A stretch of DNA of 64,000 nucleotides from Gremmenia infestans (taxonomy: Eukaryota > Ascomycota > Leotiomycetes > Helotiales > Hamatocanthoscyphaceae). A program made the position numbers and the translations under genes. Positions within the stretch are counted from its first letter, which is position 1. Every line of letters starts with the position of its first letter. Below are positions 1 through 11,761 of this stretch, piece after piece. The stretch lies in contig JAFEVB010000014.1 of assembly GCA_032629725.1 (NCBI GenBank), positions 62,001 through 126,000 of the forward strand, in the 5' to 3' direction. The notes beneath the pieces are model-generated. The model saw only the letters and a program-made list of their open reading frames with translations. It had not been told where the DNA came from and did not search any database.

Positions 1-701
1 CCTTCCTTCCTTGCCATCCTTTCCCTGTCTGCATCCTGTAGCCTCTTCTCCTCAAACAAGCTCAAGAACCCATAATCTACAAGCTTCCCATCATAATCCC
101 CCATGACCGCCTCTTTGCCCACATGTTCTTCGATCATAGCTTCGAGTTTCAGATCCGATGCCGAGCACAGCTGACTAAATACCCGGACTGCAAGATATCG
201 TACCCCGCGGTCTGTATGAGTGAAGAGACTTTGTATTCGCGCTCCAGCAATCGTCTGTGAGAACGTGTATTTGTCAAAGTTTAACAATCGAAAGGTCGCG
301 AGTAAGATCCTCTGGAATTCCAATATTGAGAGTTCCATATCCCCCCACATGCTTCCTATCCTCGAGGTCTGCGGGGGCTTTCCATTGGTGGAGGAAGTAT
401 TCTCGAGGTATTTCTCCAAGTAAGTCGACAGATGCGGCGCAAGAGGCAATATCCTCGCAAATCCCTGAATCACTTCATTTCTCTGCTTTCCTCCGTTACT
501 TCCGTCTATCCACCTCGCCGTCGAATCTGCGAAAATGCTCTCAAATGTAGTAAAGGCTCGGAGTGTAATTCCTGGCAGCAAAGCAGTTTGCGCGAGGGTT
601 CCCAGAAATCGCTGTGTATGTTGTATTCGTATAATTTCTCGTAATTCGTCAGGCAGCTCACGAAGAGCAGTTTGCCCATCATCTGGGGTATCTACCTCCA
701 T
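1..701 (-). CDS. MDN1: Midasin (AAA ATPase of 60S ribosome biogenesis), N-terminal part, truncated by window edge
   Basis: The reverse strand is open from an ATG at 701 down to base 1 (233 codons, no stop), so the 3' part of the gene lies outside the window. The product begins MEVDTPDDGQTALRELPDEL and contains TARWIDGSNG and a segment YDGKLVDYGFLSLFEEKR. The latter resembles the N-terminal domain of yeast Rea1/midasin just before its AAA ring (GIDYSFLELNEAKR-like). Midasin is a very large nuclear dynein-like ATPase that strips assembly factors from pre-60S particles; only its helical N-terminal region would be seen here, so no Walker motifs are expected. It is divergent from MRPL12 with about 200 bp between start codons. 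The identification rests on this remembered family resemblance and on the ring-less helical character, so it is good but not certain. The start is the first in-frame ATG and no upstream exon is needed. Confidence 0.72.
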   Translation of the reverse strand, partial: MEVDTPDDGQTALRELPDELREIIRIQHTQRFLGTLAQTALLPGITLRAFTTFESIFADSTARWIDGSNGGKQRNEVIQGFARILPLAPHLSTYLEKYLENTSSTNGKPPQTSRIGSMWGDMELSILEFQRILLATFRLLNFDKYTFSQTIAGARIQSLFTHTDRGVRYLAVRVFSQLCSASDLKLEAMIEEHVGKEAVMGDYDGKLVDYGFLSLFEEKRLQDADRERMARKE

Positions 702-899
702 TTTGTGAGGTTTTGCCGTCGAATATCACAGCTGGATGCGGGCTTGTTAAAATCCCAGATATTTTTTTATCGCAAAAAGGCGATAAACATTTTAGCGTGC
801 ACGGGCCTCTTTCAAAATATACTCCGTACTAGACTTTTCTCGTCCTCACAACCTCAACTCTCTCCATCCACATCTCTCACCCCATCAACAACCGCCACC
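702..899. promoter_or_regulatory. Shared divergent promoter of MDN1 and MRPL12
   Basis: These 198 bases separate the two divergent start codons and must hold both promoters. They contain a copy of the 9-mer TACTCCGTA (820-828) and a pyrimidine-rich stretch (CTCTCTCCATCCAC region, about 860-890) just before the MRPL12 ATG, as is usual for fungal transcription start regions. No TATA box is obvious. Co-regulation of a cytosolic ribosome-assembly factor with a mitoribosomal protein is an inference from layout. Confidence 0.5.
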
Positions 900-1493
900 A
901 TGTCAATGACTTGCCAAACAGCAGCTCGGAGCTGCGTACGCTCTCTGCGAATGCAAACACCCCGAACATGTCTCGCGCAGGTACAGAGGAGGAGATGGGC
1001 GAGCTCGGAAGCTACAGTGTCGAATCCCAAGATCTCGGGCATTGTAGATCAGATCAGTCAATTGACGCTCCTGGAGACAGCAGACCTGGTGGCTAGCTTG
1101 AAGGTAACTTTCTGCATATCTTCACCCATCGAGTCTCCATCAATGCTAACCTACCTATCTGAGTAGACTCGATTAAACATCCCCGACATGCCCATGGGCG
1201 GTTTCGGAGGTGGCGGAGCCGCACCCGCCGTTGCAGCCCCAGTCGTCGAAGAAGAAGCTGCTCCTGCACAACAAGAGAAAACATTGTTCAATCTGAAGCT
1301 GGACAGCTTTGAAGCCAGCGCCAAGCCGAAGATCATTAAGGAGATTAAGAGCATGTTGGGCTTAAGTTTGGTGGACAGCAAGAAGTTTGTGGAGAGTGCG
1401 CCGAAGATGATGAAGGAGGGCGTGCCAAAGGAAGAGGCAGAGAAGATCGTAGCTGCGTTGAAGGGGTTGGGTGGTGTGGTTGTCATGGAGTAG
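900..1493 (+). CDS. MRPL12: Mitochondrial large-subunit ribosomal protein bL12m (L7/L12)
   Basis: Exons 900-1103 and 1167-1493 join in phase 0 across a 63-bp GTAACT...TAG intron with a TGCTAAC branch site, giving 176 residues. The N-terminus (MSMTCQTAARSCVRSLRM..., rich in Arg/Ser, ending near RRRWASS) is a mitochondrial presequence. The L12 dimerisation region follows (ISGIVDQISQLTLLETADLV), then a Gly/Ala hinge (MPMGGFGGGGAAPAVAAP) and the C-terminal domain with KPKIIKEIKSMLGLSLVDSK and a KEEAEKIVAALKGLGG-type end. That order is diagnostic of L7/L12, the stalk protein that recruits translation factors to the mitoribosome. The start at 900 has a CCACC context. Nothing is missing and the length is normal. 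Only the N-terminal targeting cleavage point is uncertain. Confidence 0.95.
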
Positions 1494-3590
1494 ATGAATT
1501 AAACGTGTCTGTAGGATATAGTGGGAGGCATTGATTTGAGTGGATACGAATGAGGTTAGAGAGGATTGTGGCCATACTGTATTAGATGTGTACAAAATCA
1601 AAATTCTCATACAGTCCAGTTCATTTGCCAAGTTGGTTGATTGAGAGGTACGGATGCGACTTGTGACATGCGGATTGGAATTTACTAGCAATTTGACAAT
1701 TGGTTCTTTTACTGGTTAACGGCCGAGTGCATGTTCATGGATCTTGGAAAGTCGTTTTGTGTCACGATGCACGCTTTCTCAAACTCGTATGATCTCGACC
1801 GCAAATTCTTGGGCAGTCTTGTTCAACATTGCTCTTCCACCTCAGCCTTCCATATCAAACCGCTAAATCTTCGGCGCAAAAGTTTGACTTCTGCCATGCT
1901 TCTTAGATTCATTTGATGCCAAATCTGTCGTCAAACACAAAAGGCGCCCACTTGGCTAAGTGGGTTAGAACAAATTGTGTTGGGCAAGTAGGAATTGTAA
2001 AAACCCTTTGATGCTGGCATGCTAGGGTTTATCCTGAGTCAGCTGCGGCTGGCCACAAGGTTTTGAAGTTTTTGTATTCGATATCTTTTTGATATTTTTA
2101 CTATATGTCTATGATCTTTGATCAGCGAGCGGTAACGGCAACGGCTCTTTGCATGAGTTTCTTTTTTTATATATTCTTAGCTTAGCGAATTCACATACTC
2201 ATAGTTGAAAGTTGTGCAGAACGAGTTGCTTGGCTTGAGCTGAGCCCTACTTTTCGAATATGAGATTTAGTTCTAACCATAGCCTAGGAGTCTGGCGGTT
2301 ATGTCTTCAGTTCGTCTGCACGGGACTATATTCTTTCTCACTACGCTATGAGAACTTTATATGGAGCGCCGCCAATGCAAGGCAATTCTATGAGTTTTGT
2401 ATCTTATTTTTAAAAAGACAACCCCTACGCAGGGCATAAGCGGCCTATATTGTGCTGTGCAGCAGTTTTCACCGCGTCTATCTTTTCAAGGCGTATGTGT
2501 AGAATCAAGACCTACCGATGTAGCATATGACCTACATCTATTAAATTTGCCGCAAAGTAAATGGCCGCTAGTAAACACTGTGTTGTACCGTTCAGCCACA
2601 CTACTCCGTAGACTTTGAAAGTCAATATGATCCAGGCAAAGATAATAGATGACAGTCACGACAGAGGACTCAAAACAGTCATAGTAACACAAAGGAAACC
2701 AAGTAGCTAGATTTACGGAATACAGAATGTAGTTAAATCAAATGATTATGATATGGGTTTTGCAGAGTTTATATCTACTTATACAAGTAATCTAAATATA
2801 ATACTCCAATACTCTTTATTGCTAATATCAAGAACTAATGGCTCTGCATCCAGACCTCGAATACCCTTTTACGTGACACTTTATATAAATGACAACCTAT
2901 AGGTACGTAGTAAAAGTGTTGCCGAAGCGGCCAAGTTTGAGTGGTAGCAACTTCCAACTTCCATGCTAAACTTGTGCTGTTCTTTCTATGCAGCTAATTA
3001 ATCTTGCTATAGCTATAGCACTCAAATTATCCCTGGCATACTTATAACTATCACGCAGTAAGGATTTAGTAACACTATCCTGTACACGCTGTTCGCAGAG
3101 GTGTGCAATACGCAAATAATTACCTATACGTTACTCTATTTTACGTTTTATCTCTCTATTGGCACCTTGAGTAAAAAGAAGGAGATGGACTTTAAGTTAG
3201 TAGGCGTGAAGAAATTGGGAAATAGGAGCAATGAATGCATTGAAGTGTATTATACATGCGGTCACGGTTTCGATATGGTAATGTTCTCTAGATAAACGTG
3301 TTTTGGAATGTTAGGTATGATGAAAGGGGCACAGGATGGGAAATAATTGGAAATTGGCAATTGATGATTTATCAAGGTGGGCATATAGGGAGACGCGAAG
3401 GGGTGCTTACTTGGATAGAATCAACCCATGAATGGAAAGCAAAGGGATAATAGAAGGTAGAGGTGGAAGAGCATAGCATAGGTTACAACCGAATAAGGAA
3501 ATCTATGGACCGCTTATGCAATTTCCAGCCCAGCCAGCAACTCAGTAGTATACAACCCCCCTATCCATCCATCCATCACCACCAATTAAT
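1494..3590. other. Gene-free, AT-rich intergenic stretch
   Basis: No coding frame with plausible codon use or splice structure is seen over 2.1 kb. The centre (about 2050-3330) is markedly AT-rich compared with the flanking genes and has many stop codons, which would fit an old decayed repeat, though no transposon domain can be read. A perfect 7-bp stem (CCCACTT, loop GGCT, AAGTGGG) lies at 1947-1964. A TACTCCGTA copy is at 2602-2610. The two edges are 3' flanking sequence, because MRPL12 and PDA1 are convergent. Confidence 0.6.
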
Positions 3591-5103
3591 TTAGTAGTAA
3601 TAATTCTCTTCAACCACCCGACCCCTCATAAACTGCGGCTCACTGCCCCGCACGTAAATATCCTCAAACAGAATCTGCGGCGTCGCATCAGGAGGAAGCA
3701 TCTCCTCGGCCTCCTTGACCTCAGCATCAACCGCCGCGCGAGACTCTTTATCGATATTCTTAAGTTCGTCTTCGGTCGTGACGTTCCACTCGATGAGTTT
3801 CTGCTTGAGGCCAGCGATGGGGTCTTGGGTGGAGCGCATGCGTTGGATTTCCTCGCGGGTACGGTATGTGGTACCAGGGTCCGACATGGAGTGTCCTCCG
3901 TAGCGGTAGGTTACGTATTCGATAACCATGGGACCGTGGCCAGCAGCTGTGTAGGCTTTGCCGTAAGCAACGGCGGCTTTAACAGCGAGAACATCCATGC
4001 CGTTTACTTTTAGGCCGGGGATGTATTGACCGCGCTTGTAGTATTCGGTCGAGGCGGAGGAGCGGTTGGCTGCTGTTCCCATACCGTATTTGTTGTCTGG
4101 AAGCATCGTTAACACACATGTATAGATCCCAAAGTCAAGCCCGAAGAGTCAAGAGTGAGGTAGTGGGAAATAGAGAAGTGTACATACTCTCGCATCCAAA
4201 CAGAATCGGCAACTTCCACAACTTGGCCATGTTAAACGCCTCAAACACCTGTCCCTGGTTACTAGCACCATCACCATACAACGCAACAGTCGTATTCTTA
4301 TTTCCATTATACTGATGCGCAAACGCCAGACCGGCACCAACGGGCACCTGGGCGCCCACTATACCGTTTCCGCCATAGAAACCCTTAGCGAACATGTGCA
4401 TAGAGCCTCCCTTGCCGTACGCAATACCATGACGGCGTCCGAGCAGTTCGCCGATGATGGATTTGACAGAGCCGCCACGCATGTATGCGAAGCCGTGGCA
4501 ACGGTAAGCGGTGATGATATCGTCTTCTTTTGTGAGGGAATGTTCGATGCCGACGGCGACGGCTTCTTGACCGGTGGAGAGATGGCAGAAGCCGCGGATT
4601 TTCTTCTCTTTGTAGAGTCTGTCGGCGGCCATTTCCATGCGTCTATATAAATCCGATTAGTCCTATTCTGTTCCCCCTTCTTCTCAACCTGATTCATTGA
4701 ACTGCATTGCGTGACAGTAGACGTGACTCACCGAACAGAAACCATATCGCGATACATCTGCTTCAACTCCTTCTTGGTAGTATCAAGCGTATACGCTGGG
4801 GGGTCCAGTTCGTACGTCTCGAAAGACTCATCAGATAATTGGACCTGGAAAGGCTTATCATCTTCCTATAGAAATCTTCCCATCAGCATCAATCCCCATG
4901 ATCCTGTTCGATTTCCGTGCCATCCATCACTTCCCATCAATTCCGGATGCAATTGAGGCTAATCTTACCTGAGGAACAGCATCCTTATCTGCATGCGCGC
5001 TCGCAGCATCGGTCGTGACAGTCCTCTTGCTCAGCGCAATCCTCGAGAAGGCATTGCTGCGTAGACCCGCAGGCCGGGAAGTCCTCAGTGCTCGGGATAG
5101 CAT
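3591..5103 (-). CDS. PDA1: Pyruvate dehydrogenase E1 component, alpha subunit (mitochondrial)
   Basis: Four exons, complement of 3591-4096, 4188-4642, 4732-4865 and 4969-5103, give 409 residues with every GT-AG junction in frame. The protein starts with a mitochondrial presequence (MLSRALRTSRPAGLRSNAFS). It then shows MYRDMVSVRRMEMAADRLYK, GFCHLSTGQEAVAVG and the thiamine-diphosphate motif GDG...NN (GDGASNQGQVFEAFN through CENNKYGMGT; the second Asn is restored only by the splice at 4187/4097). The phosphorylation-loop sequence YRYGGHSMSDPGTTYRTREE is also present. E1 alpha with E1 beta decarboxylates pyruvate and acetylates the E2 lipoyl group in the matrix complex. Conserved phospho-site serines in the YGGHSMSDPG loop imply control by PDH kinase and phosphatase. 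Length and motifs are normal and nothing appears broken. Confidence 0.97.
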
Positions 5104-5876
5104 TGTGTGAGGAGGGAGTGGTAGGTGAGGGAGGTGGAGGAGGAAGAATGGAGGTAAAGCTTTGAGATTGTTTCGCGGCCGGCCCGTTTCTGGAGTTCTG
5201 CCAAAATGTCGTTGGGAGCTTTCGGGATTTGCGTTGCCGTAGTCTGTTTGTGGTATAGCGCCAAATGGCCCAACCCGACATTATTCCGACTTAATAACTG
5301 CCTCCTTTGTTACTTTCTGTCTCTGCCTTCTTGGATATAATCAAAGATGGGAAATGGAGATGGAATTCACACTGATGGATACTAAAGATATCGCAGCGTC
5401 AAAAGGTCATTGTTCTCACACTTCACATCGCCATCCTCTGCTAAACTCAGTCTTTAATACCATGTTCTCTTAATTTACTAATCCGTCTCTACAAAAGTCA
5501 TCCCAACGCTAATGCAAATCCCAACCTATCCCATTCCCAATCCATTCTGGCCATGTTCCAATATACTCCCATGCATAAGCCAGACACTCCACAGATACCA
5601 TGGTATCCGGGGAAAAGAGGACATATCAAAACGCCGAGGCATGCATGAAGATAGGATAAGAGGTTTCGTGACCTGAGTGATATACGTCCATGTAAGTATA
5701 AGCATCTAAAAATGCACGCAGCTAGCTGGTGATTTCAAATCGAGGAGGGTGGGTGGTAGAGGGAGCTTAGCCGCTGGCACGAATACCGTGCGTGGGTTGT
5801 AGAACGGATAGTATAAACTGGTACATGATCGTTCAATCGGTTTGGTGAAGGTCAACTTGCACCGGTGACAGGTTGA
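5104..5876. other. Intergenic region upstream of PDA1 and downstream of the F-box gene
   Basis: The 773 bases hold the PDA1 promoter (5104 to about 5500) and the 3' flank of the next gene. Stretches of CT-rich sequence (about 5110-5150 and 5310-5480) precede PDA1. No open frame or RNA gene can be supported. Confidence 0.6.
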
Positions 5877-8167
5877 TCAATCATCATCATGGAAGAAGGT
5901 TGGTCCTGTGGCTTGAGGTGGTGCCGTTGATGGCCCCGCATCCGTCATGTCCACATCGTCTTTGCAGTAAGCAGCTTCTTGTGAGAGCAGTCCCGACATC
6001 GGTTGATCTTGAGCATTCGGATTTGATCGGTATTCGAGAGCACTTAATGGCCTCGGGGTTGTAGATAAAAGGCGCTGGGCGAAAGTATCCCTTTCGAATA
6101 ATTGCTCTTCAGGAGGAGAGAATGACCAAACCTGACAATGTGAGTAAACATCTCGCAACGGAAAAAGATTGACGTACCTCCATAATTGTCCGATTTGATC
6201 GGCTAGCCATCACAACACACTTTTCCTCTTCAAATGCAACTCTCCATACAGCATCAGCAGGAGCGGTGAGTTCCCTGACCAATACACCGGTCTTCAAATC
6301 CCAGACCTTGACTCTGCCATCACTACCTCCACTCACGACCCGGGTATCGTCAAATTGCAAACTCGTCACACTATTGTCATGAGCAGCCAATCTATGTATG
6401 GGTGCCATCTTTTCCAAGGACCAGACTCGTACTGAACCATCAGACCCACCAGTCACGAGAGTATTCCCGCGCATCTGAAGCTGACCGACCAAAGAAGTAT
6501 GACCTTGCAGAATTGCTACGCAAGCACTAAGATTGGCATTAGCGAAAAACTCAGTATTTACCACGATTTACTTACCCATTATTTGGATCCCATATCCTCA
6601 CACTTGTATCCAGACTGCCTGTTGCTATTCTTGAGCCATCAAAAGCAATAGCATAAATCTGGGAGAAATGCCCGGTAAGCGTCCGGAGACACCTCCCTTC
6701 AGAAATACTCCAAACCCTTGCAGTTGTATCGTAACTGCCAGAAACCACAATATCACCCTTGATCTCCAGACACCTGACGCTAGCTTGATGACCCACGAGG
6801 ACATTTTTGCAAAGTCCGGTTTTGATATCCCAAACTCTCAGTGTCGTATCTCGTGAGCCAGAAATGGCTGTGTTCGCATCTGACATTTTCAAGCAACGTA
6901 CTGTCGACGTATGCCCTCGAAGAGTATGTAGGCTCTCGCTATGATTTAGTCAGTATTGGGATCCAACTATCCTGCAAAATACATACCCAGTAGACATATC
7001 CCACACCCGAACGTCTCTATCACATCCTCCACTAACAAGAGTATCCTCCCAAGGAACCATAGCCCAAACACCCATAACGTGCCCCTGCAACGTTTTCTGT
7101 TGATTCCCATCCGTGTTGAATACATGAATCTTCGCATTATCCAGCGCCACCACAATGTATTTCGGCGTAAGATGTAGACTTGTCACCACCCCTTGATCCT
7201 GCGTAATATGCCTCGCAATATTTCTTCCACCAGTCCTCCAAGCCGTCTCCACCAGATATCTTTGTTTAAAATGCGACTTGTATGATCTAATCTTCGGCCT
7301 CCTCAAAGCATTCGAACTGGTAGCACTATCAAAACTCTTCGAATTGCTAGCAACATGCGGTGCTACTGCTGTCACCCCTGGATATGAATAACTCGGTGCT
7401 TCGCCGTCGAAATATCCAAATATTGGGTTTGGGGGAGGTCGTAGCGAGGAGAAGGGAGGCGTGCTGATATGTGCTTCTGACATCCTGCGCCCGTAATCGT
7501 GTTTTGCACACAGCTTCATCCATGTTACATCATCAGCCAGTAATTCTCGCCATCTTTGCGAGACCTGAGATGCGCGAGCGAGGACCTTGGGGTCGTCGAT
7601 GAAAGAGAGTATCTATTGCCGGAATTAGCAGGGAACGGAGAGTCTAGGCACAATTGCATATCTAACCCGTAAACATATTTCATTTGGTAGACTGGTGAAG
7701 GGATCTTTCTTCAGCAAAGGATCTATGTACTGCCGTACAAAGCTGAGCTCCCGGCTGGTGCAGATGTTCAACAGATCGGCCAGCAGCCTTGTCCGTTCTG
7801 GGTACGAGCTAGTATTGAAACGCACTCGCATATCTGACAAATACACATCTTCCTCGTCTCCTGCTTGGCTCCAATCCGGCTGTGGATGGTCTGGACCTGG
7901 ACTCGCTGCTGGTGTAGGGGGCGGGGGTGGATCGTGGCTCGAATGTGTTGGGGAATCTGGGTCTGCTGACGGGGTCATCATATTAGGGGTAGGAGGTCCT
8001 CGTGGGCGTGTCTGCACGATCTTTTCGACTCGAGAGGGCAAGCGTACATTATTCGTTGTGTTGAGAGTTAGGGTTGCGCGGGTGGTGGGAGAGAGATCGC
8101 CGTCATCTGGGTTGAAACCCATCGAAGCCCTTCTTTCAGTCAGACTCAAAGGTCTATAACCCTCCAT
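5877..8167 (-). CDS. cdc4: F-box and WD40-repeat protein, Cdc4/FBXW7 type (SCF ubiquitin-ligase substrate receptor)
   Basis: Five exons, complement of 5877-6131, 6178-6526, 6576-6938, 6987-7612 and 7667-8167, encode 697 residues. Introns are 46-54 bp and all in frame. A disordered Pro/Ser-rich N-terminus (about 1-110) is followed by a helical segment and an F-box at about 157-200 (LPNEICLRILSFIDDPKVLA, split by intron 1). Then comes a beta-propeller of seven or eight WD40 blades with signatures such as LVSGGCDRDVRVWD, AISGSRDTTLRVWDIKTG, IATGSLDTSVRIWDPNNG and VVSGGSDGRVKVWDLKTG. The blade sequences follow the order of human FBXW7/yeast Cdc4, whose propeller binds phosphodegrons while the F-box binds Skp1. 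The acidic, unordered C-tail (about 615-697) has no recognised domain. Likely substrates are phosphorylated cell-cycle or transcription factors (family knowledge). A different F-box/WD40 paralogue cannot be fully excluded. Confidence 0.85.
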
Positions 8168-10070
8168 CGTTACTTCTCTGGTCGTATATCCTGGCGCGAT
8201 GTTGTTATTCGGGACGTTGGAGTAGGGTTTAAGGATGACGGGCGGGGTGGATCGTCGGTGATGCTTTTACAGTGAGGTCTGGATCTTGTGGAACCTTGCC
8301 GGACCGGACTAGCTAGTTGGCTTAGAAGCTGCGTTGCGGGTAGCAATGTTAATGGTTCAGATGATATGTACACTCGGCAGACGTTGTGGTTATCATATGG
8401 ATTGGAATTTGTCGTTTTCAGTCGTGGTAGAATGCGTGAATAGAGGCACTCAAAAGGAGTTGGATCGTGCTACTGGACTGGACTGGACTGGACTGCTGCA
8501 TGCGAATTTTACTGTACAGTACAGGACAGGCCGGGCTCGAATGCCGGGTAGGGGATTATGTATGGATGCGGACCAAATCGTGAAATCTGGCCCTCGAACC
8601 TCGTGCTGCCGGCTTTATATATGGATATACTGTCGTATTTGTCGTCTCAGTGTCGCGCGTCCCTATGGGATTTGAATGGGATGGATAGAGGAGGAGGAGG
8701 TTGTCGTCGTCGTCTCTTCCACTCCACTCTCTCTCAAGCGGCGGTGGAGCGTTGGGCTTGCAGGGCTACCATCGGCAATTGCAGGGGAGAGGGGGGTAAC
8801 TTATCCACTTAGAAGAGCGAATGGGCGTTTAGAAATCCGATTTTACGGGATGACTTGCAGAGAAAGCATGACAGAGGGAAAGAAGATACGGAGTACTTTA
8901 TTTGAAGGCTATATATACGAAGTAATCATCCATCTAGTCATATACACTGATTTACATCTTCACGTTTTGTTGGCACGCGGACTACATTACTCGCCTCGAC
9001 CAAAACCAGATCATTCTTTCTTTTCAACTTGTATCATTTTAAGCAAGTACTATACAAGGGACAGATCATAGATGTGATAAGTTCTATAATTATCGATATC
9101 ATCCGCATTCTTCATGTCCAGCGACTTTCTTTCATTTCCTCAAAAGTCTCATATTCTCATTCACAAATCAGCCGCAAGCATCAAACCAGATTTAATCTAC
9201 CAATCAACCTCATGACCCCTGACTTTAGACCCCAAGGTCACACATGACTTTAACGTGCGACGCTGCAAAATGCAGGGGCACCTCATGAAACAGGGAGACA
9301 TGTGCACTGCCTCATTATAAAATACAGTAACACGGGAATGATATTATTCTGGCTTATTAATGAACGTACTTGTACCCACCTAATAACCAACTATAATTCA
9401 AGTTGAGGAAGAGTGTTATTACTCCTGTTAGTTCTGCTGTATTACTAAAAGACTATAGGATATATTAGATCCTTAGCTTCGACTTACTTAGGTATGTCCA
9501 CCTCGCTTACCCCCTTTCCCCCGCTGTGAAACAGTTAGGAAAAGATACGGAAATCTCAAATACTACGAAGTATGATACAACCTAAGTTTATCTTATCTAT
9601 ACGGAACACACCAAACGATCTATCGCCAAAGAAGGATATCTGCCCTACCTGCCAAGAAGACCAGGTAGATACGGATAAACCCCAGCATAAAATCTACGTC
9701 CCAGTATAGATTAAGCGACCCCCTTCTTCAGTGTTTCAGCATCTGATTCCCCGCGAATGGACTTCTAGGTACAAAATCAATATACTTGTTCAGCCTGTGT
9801 ATTTATCTTCGTCAAAATGTACCTAGACTCTCTTGTCATTACTCACTTCCTTGAATCCCGAGATGATGACGCGAACAGATAGACAGTCAGACAGCGTTTC
9901 TTTCTTTACTTCCATCTTATACAAATGTTTACTTGCAAGCTATATAACCATATCACCCGCGTGCTCACCCCGTAACGCCCATCAACCCACATAACATGCA
10001 TGATATAACATAGCGGGTACATATTCTATCTAGGTATTCTTCACTCGTTGGCGCAATCGCAAGCAATCGA
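8168..10070. other. Long intergenic region, probably promoter of the F-box gene plus 3' flank of the ZIP gene
   Basis: No gene is supported in 1.9 kb. Short frames here have low-complexity or AT-driven translations and no splice partners. Visible sequence features are an (ACTGG)n run at 8472-8495, GC-rich palindromic bits near 8520-8540 (TACTGTACAGTACAG) and a TACTCCGTA copy in reverse at 8887-8895. The half nearest 8167 is probably promoter and 5' UTR of the F-box gene. Confidence 0.6.
8472..8495. repeat. Pentanucleotide microsatellite (ACTGG)n
   Basis: Four and most of a fifth perfect ACTGG units are seen. The repeat lies about 300 bp upstream of the F-box gene start and may vary in length between strains. 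Confidence 0.9.
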
Positions 10071-11411
10071 TTAATGATGATGTCCAAACTGCGTCAAAAG
10101 CGGTATCAGCATGCCCCCAACCGCTGCAAACGTATCGCGCATCTGCGGTTTGGGTTTCCCGCGCTGGCTGTTTCCGTTTTCTGCGTATCCGTTTTGTTCG
10201 TAAGTGGTGTGGGGAGAGTCGTCTTGCATGGCGTGCATGGCTACGTATCTATCTCTTCGCATTAGCAAAATCCCAAGAGTAATTAAGGAGGTAGAGAGTA
10301 GAAGAAGGACAGAACTTACAAAAACGTCCCCGCGGAAAATAACAACAACATCCCCGTCCACCACTGCCCCCTCTCCCCCTCAATATGCCCCCCTCCAAGT
10401 ATATTGACCATGACCCACGTACTCAACGCCCCAAACGGCGCCGCGAGACTGAAAATAATCAAATGCCCTCTCGCTGCCCTCTTGCTCAATCCCTGCTTCA
10501 GCAATACGCTTGTAAGCCCGAACGCCGCGGGCGCTTTATGCACCATGATGGCGATGAAGATGATGAAGCCCAGCTTCGTGTTATCTGTGCTAGCGCTTGC
10601 GCCCATGGCAATCCCGTCTGCGGCGGCGTGGATTACCAGCCCGGTGGTTGTAGCGAGACTGCGGGTTTGCTTAGGCGTTGGCGCGAGAGATTGTAAGAAG
10701 GATTCGGATTCTGGGTCGGAGGTTGGGGAGGAGGGAGAGGAGAGACCCATGGAGAGATTGTCGAGGGAGATGTGTCGGGTGGGGGGAGGTGGTTGCATGT
10801 TCTCGGAGGCGTGGCGGGGGAGTTTGTCGATTAGGTACATGAGGATGAAGCCGAGTATTAGAGAAAGACCGATATAGAATGTCGGGGGGCTGGGTTCGTC
10901 GTGGTGGTCTTTCTTTGGTGATGAGTCTTGGTCTGCCTTTTCAGGGGGGTCTGTCTGCTTGGATGCTGTAGGTGTTGTAGGGGCTGCTGGAACGGCTTTC
11001 TCTTGTATTTCCAGCACTGGGGCATCTTCTCGTTCAGATATCGAGTCTTCCGCCCTTCGTACGTTCAGAGGGGTGAGATTGGCACTACTCTGCCACGAGA
11101 CTTCAGCTCCCCTTCCCCATAGCTGTAAACTCCTTCTCGTATGCGAATGCCCGGCTGATTTTGCAGTGTATACGGCTTCAATTCCTTCTGGGATGATGAC
11201 TATGAGCGATGTACCCACAAGCACTCCCATTCCAATGGTCGAGATCAATCGTAGTTGCGACGAGGAGAGGGTCATGGACAATGGTAATGCGCCGGCGAGG
11301 AATGAGCTGTATAGTAGTTAGGAGATGCTTTTCAATGTAGTTTACAGCTTCACTTACGCCAATGCCATCACCACGCTCAGCATAACCAGCATGAATAATC
11401 CGTCCAACATT
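10071..11411 (-). CDS. ZIP-family divalent metal (Zn/Mn) transporter, ZIP9/Atx2-like
   Basis: Exons are complement of 10071-10248, 10320-11306 and 11359-11411, giving 405 residues. The 18-residue first exon (MLDGLFMLVMLSVVMALA) supplies half of the first membrane segment. Membrane segments recur near residues 5-25, 35-57, 160-178, 240-262, 264-290, 295-315, 330-350 and at the C-terminus. The ZIP metal-site motifs are HAAADGIAMGAS (from His244) and HKAPAAFGL (from His274), matching TM4 and TM5 of ZIP proteins. A variable loop at about 85-160 is rich in Pro/Asp/His, and the chain ends in GHHH, typical metal-chelating decoration. ZIP9/Atx2 members move zinc or manganese from Golgi or outside into the cytosol. 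The substrate is not readable from sequence. It is divergent from HAT1. Confidence 0.85.
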
Positions 11412-11761
11412 TTGATCCCTTGATTCGACGAAGCTGTAGATGCGATTGAGATGGGCTGTTACCGATACATTGCGGTATTCGACTTCTTCTTGAAATTGAT
11501 ATACTACAAGAGCGTCCAATCGTGGCGTGCTCAATCTCTTTCGGAGGATTGTTGCTGACTTCGTGGGATGACAGATTCGAGGTCCATCTCGTCTCCACAA
11601 GGCTGAATGATCGGATCCTCGCTTGCAAGCTCAAGCTCAAACGCGTCCTCAAAATCAATTTACGCGCCTCAACTCCAGCAACCCGCTATATTCTTCACCT
11701 TCCTACATGATTAACCTAACATCGCGATACCAACAACGAGTAAACGCGGGTAGCTCTCATC
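11412..11761. promoter_or_regulatory. Divergent promoter region between the ZIP transporter and HAT1
   Basis: The 350 bases between the two divergent start codons must contain both promoters. The half close to HAT1 (about 11655-11715) is CT- and AC-rich. No clear TATA box or zinc-response element could be recognised. Confidence 0.5.

Noticed and set aside
2926..2970. tRNA-like segment (TTGCCGAAGCGGCC...)
   Set aside because: No acceptor stem pairing and no T-loop GTTCRA could be found at the right distance.
10249..10364. Alternative start of the ZIP C-terminal exon as an independent small gene
   Set aside because: Splicing TTT TT|A TAC joins GTFL to YVAMHAMQ, the expected ZIP helix, so it is the last exon of the transporter.
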